Source: Microlunatus panaciterrae
Lineage (GTDB): Bacteria > Actinomycetota > Actinomycetes > Propionibacteriales > Propionibacteriaceae
Direction: 5' to 3'
Assembly (NCBI RefSeq): GCF_016907535.1
Contig: NZ_JAFBCF010000001.1
Coordinates: forward strand, 744,001 to 808,000
Length of the DNA stretch: 64,000 nt
The notes beneath the pieces are model-generated. The model was not told the DNA's origin. It was given only the letters and a program-made list of their open reading frames with translations, and searched no databases. This document shows positions 57,012 through 64,000 of this stretch, in pieces; the stretch's first letter is position 1, and each line of letters starts with the position of its first letter. Made by a program: the position numbers and the translations under genes.

Positions 57012-57875
57012 ATGGCTTCCCCGGTTGACCGTTATGCGCGCGACGTCCTCTCCCCCGGCTGGCAGAAGGTCGGCAAGAAGGAGAGCCGGCAGCACGAGCT
57101 GTCGATGGGTCTGGTGGTGGAGGACGCCAGCACCGGCTTCTGCGGCGCGGTGACCCGCTGGGAGAACGGCCTGGTCGTGCTGGAGGACCGCCACGGCAAG
57201 AAGCGCAGCTTTCCACTCGGCGCCGGCTTCCTGCTCGACGGCCAGCCGGTCGCCCTGACAATGCCCCGCGGCGCCAAGGCACCAGCCGCGGCGACCCGGA
57301 CCGCGTCGGGCTCGGTGGCCACCCCGCAACAGCGGGCCCGGGTGGCGCTGCCCAGCCGGATCTACGTCGAGGGACGCCATGACGCCGAGCTGGTCGAGAA
57401 GGTCTGGGGCGACGACCTGCGACATGAAGGGGTCGTGGTCGAGTACCTCGGCGGCATCGACGACCTGCCCGCCATCGTCGCCGACTTCGCCCCGCAGCGA
57501 GGCCGCCGGCTGGGCGTCCTGGTGGACCACCTGGTGCCCGGCAGCAAGGAGTCCCGGATCGCCGAACAGGTGCGCAGCGGGCATTCCGGACGCTTCGTCC
57601 ACGTCACCGGTCACCCGTTCATCGACATCTGGCAGGCGGTCAAGCCGGCCCGGGTCGGGCTGGAGGCCTGGCCGCAGATCCCCCGCGACGTCGAGTGGAA
57701 GCACGGGATCTGTGCGCACCTGGGATGGCCGCACGCCGACCAGGCCGACATCGCCAAGGCCTGGCAGCTGATCCTGAGCAGGGTCGACTCCTGGACGGAC
57801 CTGGAGACCGCGCTGCTGACCCGGGTGGAGGAGCTGATCGACTTCGTGACCCAGGACCACGTGTTCCGGGACTGA
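57012..57875 (+). CDS. DUF3097-family protein
   Basis: This 287-residue actinomycete-specific protein has no known activity. The N-terminal 90 residues are a small beta domain (GLVVEDASTGFCGAV), and the C-terminal 190 residues include IYVEGRHDAELVEKVWGDD near residue 117, LGVLVDHLVPGSKE and a final helical segment. The VEGRHDAEL motif resembles the acidic core of Toprim-type nucleic-acid enzymes; I mention this as a visual similarity only. It starts nine bases after the LacI-type gene stop. Confidence 0.85.
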   Translation: MASPVDRYARDVLSPGWQKVGKKESRQHELSMGLVVEDASTGFCGAVTRWENGLVVLEDRHGKKRSFPLGAGFLLDGQPVALTMPRGAKAPAAATRTASGSVATPQQRARVALPSRIYVEGRHDAELVEKVWGDDLRHEGVVVEYLGGIDDLPAIVADFAPQRGRRLGVLVDHLVPGSKESRIAEQVRSGHSGRFVHVTGHPFIDIWQAVKPARVGLEAWPQIPRDVEWKHGICAHLGWPHADQADIAKAWQLILSRVDSWTDLETALLTRVEELIDFVTQDHVFRD

Positions 57876-57904
57876 CGGCCCGTACGCAGGTCGTCCGAAG
57901 ACCA

Positions 57905-57971
57905 CTTCGCGCAGGTTCGTCGTACCCCGCACACGGCAGACCCTGGGCAAGGACCGCGAAACTGCGCGAAG
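57905..57971. repeat. Palindromic 67-bp repeat, left copy, before the AbiEi-like gene
   Basis: CTTCGCGCAG at 57905-57914 and CTGCGCGAAG at 57962-57971 form a perfect 10-bp stem. The 54 bases 57906-57959 recur at 58992-59045 in the same orientation with only two differences seen. The 200-bp gap 57876-58075 holds nothing else except the likely promoter of the following gene. Confidence 0.85.
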
Positions 57972-58075
57972 ACGCGATCCCCAGCCATCCCCAGCACTTA
58001 TTGCCGGTCGCAGAGTTGTCCACAGATGCGTCTTTGCGCCCTCCCCGGTACTCCCCGGTGCGCTGATCTGGAGAC

Positions 58076-58984
58076 ATGACCGAGCCCATACTGAGTAGCG
58101 ACCTGCTGGCGCAGGGCTACAGCCGCGACGAAGTCCGGCGGATGCACCGTCGCGGCGAGCTCGTCCGGCTGCGTCGGGGCGCCTACCTGAAGCCCGAGAG
58201 CGAACCTCCAGCCGCCCGCGATCGGCACCTCCAACTGGTCCGGGCCACCCTGCCTCAGGTCTCGGAGGCTGCCGTCGTCAGTCACGTGTCGGCGGCGGTG
58301 CTGCACGGCCTGCCGGTCTGGACCGACAGCCTCGACCGCGTCCACCTGACCCGGGATCGGTCCAGCGGCGGGCGTCGAGCCAGCGGCGTGCACGTCCACA
58401 CGGCTCCGTTGCCGACCGACGAGGTGGTGCAGCTGGATGGGATCAGAGTGACGTCGCTGGCCCGCACGGTGGTGGACCTCGGCCGCAGCCAACCGTACGA
58501 GCGGGCGGTGGCGGCTGGCGACCGGGCTCTCGCCGGCGGCTTGGACCCGGCCGACCTGGACGAGGCGATGGGTCGGGCCCGCCACCGTCCGGGGATGGCG
58601 AGCGCCCGTCGCGCGGTGGCCTTTCTGGACCCTCGGAGCGAGAGCCCAGGCGAGTCGCTGAGCCGGGTCACGCTGGCGCAGCTCGGTCTGATGCCGACCG
58701 AGCTGCAGCTTCGCATCGTCGGAGGCGACGGTCGGCTGGTGGCCCGGACCGACTTCGGCTGGCGGGAGCACCGGACCGTCGGAGAGTTCGACGGCAGGAT
58801 CAAGTATGGGCGGCTGCTTTCGCCCGGGCAGTCGCTCGAGGATGTGCTCTTCAAGGAGAAGCTCCGCGAGGATGCCCTGCGTGATCTGGGCTGGGAGGTG
58901 GTGCGCTGGGTCTGGGCCGATCTGTACCGCCCGGAGGTGATCGCCGAGCGGCTGCGGCGCGCCTTCACCCGAGCATCCCGCTGA
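58076..58984 (+). CDS. AbiEi-antitoxin-like protein with a DUF559-type C-terminus
   Basis: This 302-residue protein begins with a winged-helix region typical of the AbiEi_4 antitoxin N-terminus (QGYSRDEVRRMHRRGELVRL split, residues 12-31; RRGAYL). It continues with a helical middle (TSLARTVVDLGRS) and ends in a Vsr/DUF559 nuclease-like domain (RTDFGWREHRTVGEFDG near residue 223, then DLGWEVVRWVWADL). No AbiEii-type toxin gene is adjacent, so it is an orphan. It is flanked by two direct copies of a 54-bp repeat, 57906 and 58992. These proteins are abundant in actinomycetes, and a defence role is unproven. Confidence 0.82.
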   Translation: MTEPILSSDLLAQGYSRDEVRRMHRRGELVRLRRGAYLKPESEPPAARDRHLQLVRATLPQVSEAAVVSHVSAAVLHGLPVWTDSLDRVHLTRDRSSGGRRASGVHVHTAPLPTDEVVQLDGIRVTSLARTVVDLGRSQPYERAVAAGDRALAGGLDPADLDEAMGRARHRPGMASARRAVAFLDPRSESPGESLSRVTLAQLGLMPTELQLRIVGGDGRLVARTDFGWREHRTVGEFDGRIKYGRLLSPGQSLEDVLFKEKLREDALRDLGWEVVRWVWADLYRPEVIAERLRRAFTRASR

Positions 58985-58990
58985 CCAGCT

Positions 58991-59057
58991 GTTCGCGCAG
59001 GTTCGTCGTACCCCGCACACGGCAGACCCTGGGTGAGGACCGCGACGTTGTGCGAAG
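58991..59057. repeat. Palindromic repeat, right copy, after the AbiEi-like gene
   Basis: Bases 58992-59045 repeat 57906-57959 in direct orientation with two differences (GGGTGAGG for GGGCAAGG). The outer stem (TTCGCGCA with TGTGCGAA) has one mismatch, unlike the perfect left copy. It lies between the AbiEi-like gene stop and the hemW stop. Confidence 0.85.
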
Positions 59058-59068
59058 AGCGCCTAGAG

Positions 59069-60286
59069 TCAGTCGAGCAGCTCGCGGATGATGCCGTCGG
59101 CCAGCAGCCGGCCCGGCAGCGTGAGGACCAGCCGGTCGGAGGTCACCTCGGCCAGTCCGCGGGCCACGATCGCCGGCACCCGGAGCCGCTCGGTCGACGA
59201 CAGCACGGCCAGGTCGAGCCCGTCGGCGAGCCGGAGCTCGAGCAGGACCCGTTCCACCCGGCGGTCGGCGGCGCTCAGCACCTCACGCGAGTAGGCCGGC
59301 GACACCTGGTCGGCCAGCCGCTGGGCGTACGCCGCCGGATGCTTCACGTTCCACCACCGGGTGCCCCCGACGTGGCTGTGCGCCCCGGGACCCACGCCCC
59401 ACCAGTGATGGCCCCGCCAGTACGCCAGGTTGTGACGGCACCGGGCGGAGGGAGCATTGGCCCAGTTGCTCACCTCGTAGGCCGCGTAACCGGCCCGGGT
59501 CAGCAGCTCCTCCGCCAGCAGATACTTGTCGGCCAGGTCGTCTTCGTCGGTCATCGGCAGCACCCCGCGGCGGATCTGCGCGGCCAGCCGGGTGCCGTCC
59601 TCAACGATCAGTGCGTAGCCACTGAGATGGTCCGGTTCGGCCGCCAGAGCAGCCTCGAGGCTGACCCGCCAGTCCTCCATCGACTCCCCCGGCGTGCCGT
59701 AGATCAGGTCGAGACTCGTGCTGGCGAAGCCCGCAGCCTTGGCCTCGCCGACCGCCTGCTGCGGCCGGCCGGGTGAGTGGGTGCGGTCCAGCACCCGCAG
59801 TACGTGCGGCACCGCCGACTGCATCCCGAACGAGATCCGGTTGTAGCCCTGCTCGACCAGCCGCTGCAGGCCGGCCGCATCGATGGACTCGGGGTTCGAC
59901 TCGGTGGTGACCTCGACGTCGGCGGCCAGGCCGAACCGCTCCTCGATGGCGCCGAGCAGCCGACCGAGATGGTCGGGCGGCAGCAGGGTCGGCGTTCCGC
60001 CGCCGATGAAGACCGTGGACACCGCCGGCGCGCCCTCCCCCAGCACTCGACGGGCGAGGTCGAGCTCGGTGATGGCGGCGTCGACGTAGCTGTCACGACT
60101 GGCACCTCGAGCGCTGCCCAGCTCGCTGGCCGTGTAGGTGTTGAAGTCGCAGTAGCCGCAGCGGGTGGTGCAGAACGGCACGTGCACGTAGATGCTCAGC
60201 GGCACGTCGGGAACCGCGGCGAGCGAGCCGACGGGCAGCGAGCCGTCCGCAGGAGCGGGATCGGCTTCGGGCAGGGTCGACGGCAT
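59069..60286 (-). CDS. hemW: Heme chaperone HemW (radical SAM)
   Basis: HemW is a radical-SAM protein that delivers heme to target proteins; it was formerly annotated as oxygen-independent coproporphyrinogen oxidase. The 405-residue protein has HVPFCTTRCGYCDFNTY with the cluster Cys triad near residue 40, the SAM-binding GGGTPTLL, and the HNLAYWRGHHWWGVGPGAHS motif (trimmed) near residue 296. It ends in a HemN_C domain. In actinomycetes hemW usually follows the hrcA region; here it is about 8 kb away. The start is ATG 60286. Confidence 0.95.
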   Translation of the reverse strand: MPSTLPEADPAPADGSLPVGSLAAVPDVPLSIYVHVPFCTTRCGYCDFNTYTASELGSARGASRDSYVDAAITELDLARRVLGEGAPAVSTVFIGGGTPTLLPPDHLGRLLGAIEERFGLAADVEVTTESNPESIDAAGLQRLVEQGYNRISFGMQSAVPHVLRVLDRTHSPGRPQQAVGEAKAAGFASTSLDLIYGTPGESMEDWRVSLEAALAAEPDHLSGYALIVEDGTRLAAQIRRGVLPMTDEDDLADKYLLAEELLTRAGYAAYEVSNWANAPSARCRHNLAYWRGHHWWGVGPGAHSHVGGTRWWNVKHPAAYAQRLADQVSPAYSREVLSAADRRVERVLLELRLADGLDLAVLSSTERLRVPAIVARGLAEVTSDRLVLTLPGRLLADGIIRELLD

Positions 60287-60317
60287 GCAATCGAGCGTAG
60301 TCCAGCGCGCCGGCCCG

Positions 60318-61139
60318 TCAGGGCAGCGCGAACGGCAGGGTGATCTCGTCCAGCGACCGTCGGCAGCTGCAGTCGGCCTCGGCGTCGGACTGCGGCTCCG
60401 GCAGCCGCGCCACCACCGAGTACAGCAGCTCCTTCAGCCGGCCAACGTTGGAGGCGAAGGTCCGGAGCACGTCGGCATGGGTGACCGCCTCGCCGCCCTC
60501 GATGCCGGCATCGTGGTCGGTGACCATGCCGATCGCGGTGTAGCACAGGGCCAGCTCCCTGGCGATGGACGCCTCCGGAGCACCGGTCATGCCCACAATC
60601 GACCACCCCTGCGCCGCGTGCCAGGTCGACTCGGCCCGAGTGGAGAAGCGCGGCCCGTTGACCACCACCAGGGTGCCCCCGTCGACGAGGTGCTCGTCCG
60701 ACCCGGCCGCGGACAGCACCGCGTCTCGGCCACGGGGACAGTACGGGTCGGCGAAGGTGATGTGCACCACCGGACCCTCGGCGTCGTAGATGGTCTGCGG
60801 ACGCCCCGAGGTGCGGTCGACCAGCTGGTCGGGGACGACGAAGGTGCCCGGCCCGAGGTCGGGTTTGAGCGATCCGACTGCGCAGGGGCCGAGCACCTGC
60901 CGGACACCCAGCGAGCGCAACCCCCACAGGTTGGCCCGGTAGTTGACCCGATGCGGCTGGAACTGGTGCCGGGCACCGTGCCTGGGCAGGAAGGCGACCC
61001 GCCGACCGGCCACCTCACCGACGGTGATGGCGGCGCTAGGCGGACCGAACGGTGTCTCGACCGTGAGCTCCTCCGGGTCGGTGAGGAAGCTGTAGAAGCC
61101 GGAGCCGCCGATGATGCCGATGTCCGCCTGCAGGGTCAT
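60318..61139 (-). CDS. mtnP: S-methyl-5'-thioadenosine phosphorylase
   Basis: This enzyme phosphorolyses methylthioadenosine to adenine and methylthioribose-1-phosphate, salvaging a polyamine/SAM by-product. The 273-residue protein has GIIGGSGFYSF near residue 8, the phosphate-site FLPRHGARHQFQPHRVNYRAN (trimmed), GPRFSTRAES near residue 163, and the base-specificity motif MVTDHDAG near residue 211. The two aspartates favour 6-aminopurines, so MTA rather than methylthioinosine. It ends in Cys-x-Cys. It lies between hemW and an oxidoreductase on the same strand. Confidence 0.93.
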   Translation of the reverse strand: MTLQADIGIIGGSGFYSFLTDPEELTVETPFGPPSAAITVGEVAGRRVAFLPRHGARHQFQPHRVNYRANLWGLRSLGVRQVLGPCAVGSLKPDLGPGTFVVPDQLVDRTSGRPQTIYDAEGPVVHITFADPYCPRGRDAVLSAAGSDEHLVDGGTLVVVNGPRFSTRAESTWHAAQGWSIVGMTGAPEASIARELALCYTAIGMVTDHDAGIEGGEAVTHADVLRTFASNVGRLKELLYSVVARLPEPQSDAEADCSCRRSLDEITLPFALP

Positions 61140-61169
61140 GGAGCGACCGTATCGATGACGCGTTCGGGC

Positions 61170-62069
61170 TCAGCCGACGACCAGCACCAGCTTGCCCCGG
61201 ACGTGTCCGCCTTCGCTGAGCCGGTGCGCCTGCTCGGCGTCGGCCAACGGGAAGGTCTGCACCGGGATCTGCAGCCGGCCGGCCGCGTAGAGGGCGGCCA
61301 CCTCGGCCAGTGCCGCCGTCGGGTCGCCGTCGCTGCCGCCCGACGTGACCCGGATCCCGGACCCGGCTGCGGCGAAGTTGGCGATCGAGACGACCTGCTC
61401 CGGACGGTCGACCAGGCCGATCAGGTCGGCGACCGGCGTCTTGCCGACCGCGTCGAAAACCCCGTCCACCCCGTCCGGGTACAGCGCCCGGACCCGGTCG
61501 CCGAGCCCGGAGCCATAGCTGACCGGGGTCGCGCCGAGGCTCGCCAGGAACTCGTGGTTGCGTTCACTGGCCGTACCGATCACGGTGGCACCCCGGGCCA
61601 CGGCCAGCTGGACACCGAACAGGCCGACGCCGCCGGCGGCTCCGTCGATCAGCACCGTCTGGCCGCTCGTGGTGCCCAGCAGCCCCAGCACCCGATGAGC
61701 GGTCTCTCCCGCCACCCCAGCCGCCGCAGCTTCTGCCCAGGGCATCGACGGGGGTTTCGCGGCCCAGCTGTTCAGCACGGCGTACTCGGCGGCGGTGTCA
61801 GAGCCGAGCCCGAACACCTCGTCGCCCACCGTGATCTTCTCGACGCCCTCGCCCACCTGGTCCACCACTCCGGCGGCGTCGAACCCGAGCTGGCGCGGCA
61901 GCGCCCCTTCGGTACCGACAGCGCCGGAGCGGATCTTCCAGTCGATCGGGTTGACACTGGTCGTCCGGACGGCGATCCGGATCTGTCCCGGTCCGGCCTG
62001 CGGCTCCGGCACCTCGGCCACCTCGAGCACCTCCGGGCCGCCATAGGTCGAGAACTGGAGTGCCTGCAT
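61170..62069 (-). CDS. MDR-superfamily NADPH oxidoreductase (quinone/enone reductase-like)
   Basis: This 299-residue zinc-free medium-chain dehydrogenase has an N-terminal GroES-like domain (TTSVNPIDWKIRSGA, LGFDAAGVVDQVGEGV) and a Rossmann domain with VLIDGAAGGVGLFGVQLAV near residue 150. The catalytic zinc ligands of alcohol dehydrogenases are missing, so a reduction of quinones or conjugated ketones is likely. Substrate is unknown. The ATG at 62069 is used over TTG 62075. It is divergent from the sugar transporter with 100 bases between starts. Confidence 0.92.
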   Translation of the reverse strand: MQALQFSTYGGPEVLEVAEVPEPQAGPGQIRIAVRTTSVNPIDWKIRSGAVGTEGALPRQLGFDAAGVVDQVGEGVEKITVGDEVFGLGSDTAAEYAVLNSWAAKPPSMPWAEAAAAGVAGETAHRVLGLLGTTSGQTVLIDGAAGGVGLFGVQLAVARGATVIGTASERNHEFLASLGATPVSYGSGLGDRVRALYPDGVDGVFDAVGKTPVADLIGLVDRPEQVVSIANFAAAGSGIRVTSGGSDGDPTAALAEVAALYAAGRLQIPVQTFPLADAEQAHRLSEGGHVRGKLVLVVG

Positions 62070-62169
62070 GATCAAGATCCTTCCGTACTCGACAGAGATA
62101 TCTGATCGAGATGTTCACCAGCGCGGGACATCACGCACAACCCTCAACTTTTCAAATATAGTCCCCACC

Positions 62170-63453
62170 ATGTCCTTTTCCAGACGACGATTCCTCGCCC
62201 TCACCGGTGGCCTCGCCACCGCAGCAATGGGGGTCACCGGCTGCGGCTCGAACACCGGCCGACCGAACTCCGGGTCCTCCAGCGCCGGGGGTGGCGGCAG
62301 CAAGCCAGCCCTCTCGCAGTGGTACCACGAGTACGGTGAGGACGGTGTGCAGGAGGCGGTCGAGCGGTACGCCAAGGCGTACGACAAGGCCGATATCACG
62401 GTGAAGTGGAACCCCGGTGAGTACGAGAAGCTGGTCTCCGCCGCACTGCTCACCGACAAGGTGCCGGACATCTTCGAATACGGCAACGGACCGACCCTGG
62501 ACATGATCAAGGCCGGCCAGGTGCTGGATGTCACCGACACCCTCGGGGACGCGAAGGACCAGTTCTCGGCACCGGTGCTGGCGCCGATGATCTGGGAGGA
62601 CAAGGTCTGGGCCATCCCGCAGACGGTCGACATGCAGATGCTCTACTACCGCAAGTCCATGCTCGACAAGGCCGGTGTGCAGCCACCGCAGACCTTCGAC
62701 GAGCTCATCGATGCCGCCAAGGCCGTCAAGACCAAGGACGTCGGCGGGTTCTTCGCCGGCAACGACGGCGGGCTCGGCGTGCTGGGTGCCCTGCTGATCT
62801 GGTCGGCGGGCTTCGAATACCTCAACGAGGGCAAGGACGGCATCGGCTTCGCCGACCCCGCCATGTACGACGGGCTGGCCAAGTTCCGCGAGTTCCGCAA
62901 GTCCGGCGGGGTGCTGGAGAGCGCCTCGGCCGACTGGTTCGACGCCGCACCGTTCGTCCAGGGTGAGACCGCGATGCAGTGGACCGGGCTGTGGGTACTG
63001 CCGCAGGTGCAGAAGGCCCTGGGCGACGACTTCGGGGTGATCCCGTTCCCGAAGATCGGCACCTCGGGCCGTCAGGCCGTGCCGATCGGGGCCTTCAGCT
63101 CGGTCGTCTCGGCCAAGGGCACCGACCCGGACGCCGCCAAGGCCTTCATCAAGTGGCTGTGGGTGGACAAGGAGGACTACCAGGTCGACTTCTCCAACTC
63201 CTACGGCACCCACATCCCGGCGAAGACGGCGTTGGCTCCGAAGGCGGATAAGCTCGCCTCGGGAGCGGGTGCCGACGCGGCCAAGTTCGTGGCGGAGATG
63301 GGACACGGGCCGGACCTGCTGTGGACCCCGGCGACAGCCCAGGCCTACACCACCGCGCTGAGCAACATCGTGCTGAAGAACGCCGACCCGAAGGGCGAGA
63401 TCGCCAAGGTCGACGCCAAGGCGAAGGCGGAGATCAAGCGAGTCAACGGCTGA
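62170..63453 (+). CDS. Sugar ABC transporter substrate-binding lipoprotein
   Basis: This 427-residue family 1 solute-binding protein probably captures a sugar or oligosaccharide. The N-terminus carries RRRFLALTGG, a twin-arginine-like signal, and the lipobox VTGCGS near residue 20, then a Ser/Gly linker. Typical features of the family are WNPGEYEKLVSAAL, DIFEYGNGP and FVQGETAMQWTGLWVLP. Which sugar is not determinable. It is the first gene of an ABC operon; the permease follows eight bases later. An AT-rich segment near 62150 (CTTTTCAAATATA) is a promoter candidate. Confidence 0.92.
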   Translation: MSFSRRRFLALTGGLATAAMGVTGCGSNTGRPNSGSSSAGGGGSKPALSQWYHEYGEDGVQEAVERYAKAYDKADITVKWNPGEYEKLVSAALLTDKVPDIFEYGNGPTLDMIKAGQVLDVTDTLGDAKDQFSAPVLAPMIWEDKVWAIPQTVDMQMLYYRKSMLDKAGVQPPQTFDELIDAAKAVKTKDVGGFFAGNDGGLGVLGALLIWSAGFEYLNEGKDGIGFADPAMYDGLAKFREFRKSGGVLESASADWFDAAPFVQGETAMQWTGLWVLPQVQKALGDDFGVIPFPKIGTSGRQAVPIGAFSSVVSAKGTDPDAAKAFIKWLWVDKEDYQVDFSNSYGTHIPAKTALAPKADKLASGAGADAAKFVAEMGHGPDLLWTPATAQAYTTALSNIVLKNADPKGEIAKVDAKAKAEIKRVNG

Positions 63454-63461
63454 CGTCGACG

Positions 63462-64000
63462 ATGAGCACTGTCGTCACCCGGCTGCGCGGGCGGCAGGAC
63501 CGCAACGTGTGGTTCTGGGTGTTCGTCGGTCCGTTCTTCCTCGGGCTGTTGATCTTCGTCTACATCCCGATCGTCTGGAGCGTCTACCTGTCGTTCTTCG
63601 ACGCACGCAACACGGTCACCCCGACCAGGTTCGTCGGCCTGGGCAACTACAGCTACCTGCTGCAGGACCGAGCTTTCCTGACCAGCATGGGCACGTTCAC
63701 CGTGTTCGCGGCGTTCATCGTCCCGGTGACGTTCGCGGGATCGCTCGGCCTGGCCCTGCTGGTCAACAAGGCGAAAGTGGCCAAGGCGTTCTTCCGCTCC
63801 GCGTTCTTCCTGCCCACCGCGTGTTCGTACGTGATCGCGGCGATGATCTGGCGGCTGTCGTTCTTCAACGGGGCCCGCTTCGGACTCGTCAACACCCTGC
63901 TCCGGGGACTGGGGTTCGACAACGTCAACTGGCTGGGCGGGGGCAACTACTGGTACTGGCTGGTGCTCGTGACGCTGCGGCTCTGGCTCCAGGTCGGCTT
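63462..64000 (+). CDS. Sugar ABC transporter permease, 3' end beyond window
   Basis: The ATG at 63462 opens a frame that stays open to the right edge (about 179 codons). It shows MSTVVTRLRGRQDRNVWFW, then membrane helices (FVGPFFLGLLIFVYIPIVW, near residue 20, and TFTVFAAFIVPVTFAGSLG, near residue 75) and LVNKAKVAKAFFRSAFFLP. This is the MalF/UgpA-type first permease of a binding-protein-dependent sugar importer. It starts eight bases after the binding protein stop. The remainder and the second permease lie outside the window. Confidence 0.92.
   Translation, partial: MSTVVTRLRGRQDRNVWFWVFVGPFFLGLLIFVYIPIVWSVYLSFFDARNTVTPTRFVGLGNYSYLLQDRAFLTSMGTFTVFAAFIVPVTFAGSLGLALLVNKAKVAKAFFRSAFFLPTACSYVIAAMIWRLSFFNGARFGLVNTLLRGLGFDNVNWLGGGNYWYWLVLVTLRLWLQVG

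Noticed and set aside
58076-58984. Complete AbiE toxin-antitoxin system
   Set aside because: No nucleotidyltransferase (AbiEii) gene on either side; the gene is an orphan.
60192-62105. Plus-strand open frame of 637 codons across three minus-strand genes
   Set aside because: It runs opposite hemW, mtnP and the MDR oxidoreductase, all with clear motifs; composition is not protein-like.

Overview
This window is high-GC DNA (around 70% by eye) from an actinomycete. The strongest evidence is a set of housekeeping gene neighbourhoods that are also found in Mycobacterium tuberculosis and other Actinomycetota: hrcA-dnaJ-rsmE, phoH-ybeY-CorC-(cytidine deaminase-like)-era, recO/uppS, the zinc repressor zur, glyS, dgt and dnaG, and hemW. 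GTG starts and four-base ATGA gene overlaps are common. The order Propionibacteriales is a reasonable guess from repeat style and gene content, but it is inference only.

Bases 1-5219 are the right end of an actinomycete integrative and conjugative element (AICE). It carries an FtsK/TraB-type DNA translocase, a RepSA-type replication initiator, a large nested inverted repeat that may be the origin, an excisionase, and a tyrosine integrase lying against the 3' end of a tRNA-Met(CAT) gene. The left end is outside the window.

Bases 5220-24430 are ordinary chromosome: trehalose synthesis (otsB and otsA, divergent), a cytochrome P450, an MFS exporter, tRNA-Asn(GTT), a divergent sigma factor, a large membrane protein, dnaG, a DCC/HTTM redox-membrane module with an antisense gene overlap, an alpha-galactosidase with its ROK regulator, a FetB-like permease and a secreted protein.

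Bases 24431-30725 (minus strand) look like one long transcription unit, possibly ABM-glyS-dusB-dgt-namZ-rpiR, ending in a 14-bp-stem hairpin. It couples translation, tRNA modification and nucleotide pool control with cell-wall MurNAc recycling. Bases 31100-31786 are a repeat field. Next comes the zinc operon znuA-znuC-znuB-zur, with a perfect Zur-type palindrome touching the znuA start.

Bases 34954-41107 hold uppS, recO, an M1 peptidase, leuA and a double GNAT acetyltransferase. leuA has a leader peptide with four consecutive Leu codons and mutually exclusive RNA stems, one of which covers the leuA ribosome-binding site. A 314-bp element with 72-bp inverted termini precedes era.

Bases 41475-52379 (minus strand) hold era to phoH, then a prolyl aminopeptidase, a DUF5709-type protein, a queuosine precursor transporter, and the tightly overlapped hrcA-dnaJ-rsmE-tgt operon behind a CIRCE element. 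Bases 52443-64000 hold an MBL hydrolase, a two-component system with a divergent SHOCT protein, a LacI regulator, DUF3097, an AbiEi-like gene between two direct copies of a 54-bp repeat, hemW, MTA phosphorylase, an MDR oxidoreductase, and the start of a sugar ABC transporter operon that runs off the right edge.

No complete unknown defence or biosynthetic system is evident. The most notable non-routine items are the leuA leader, the AICE origin candidate, several palindromic repeat families (one translated into the DusB N-terminus), and the Zur-controlled operon that encodes its own repressor.
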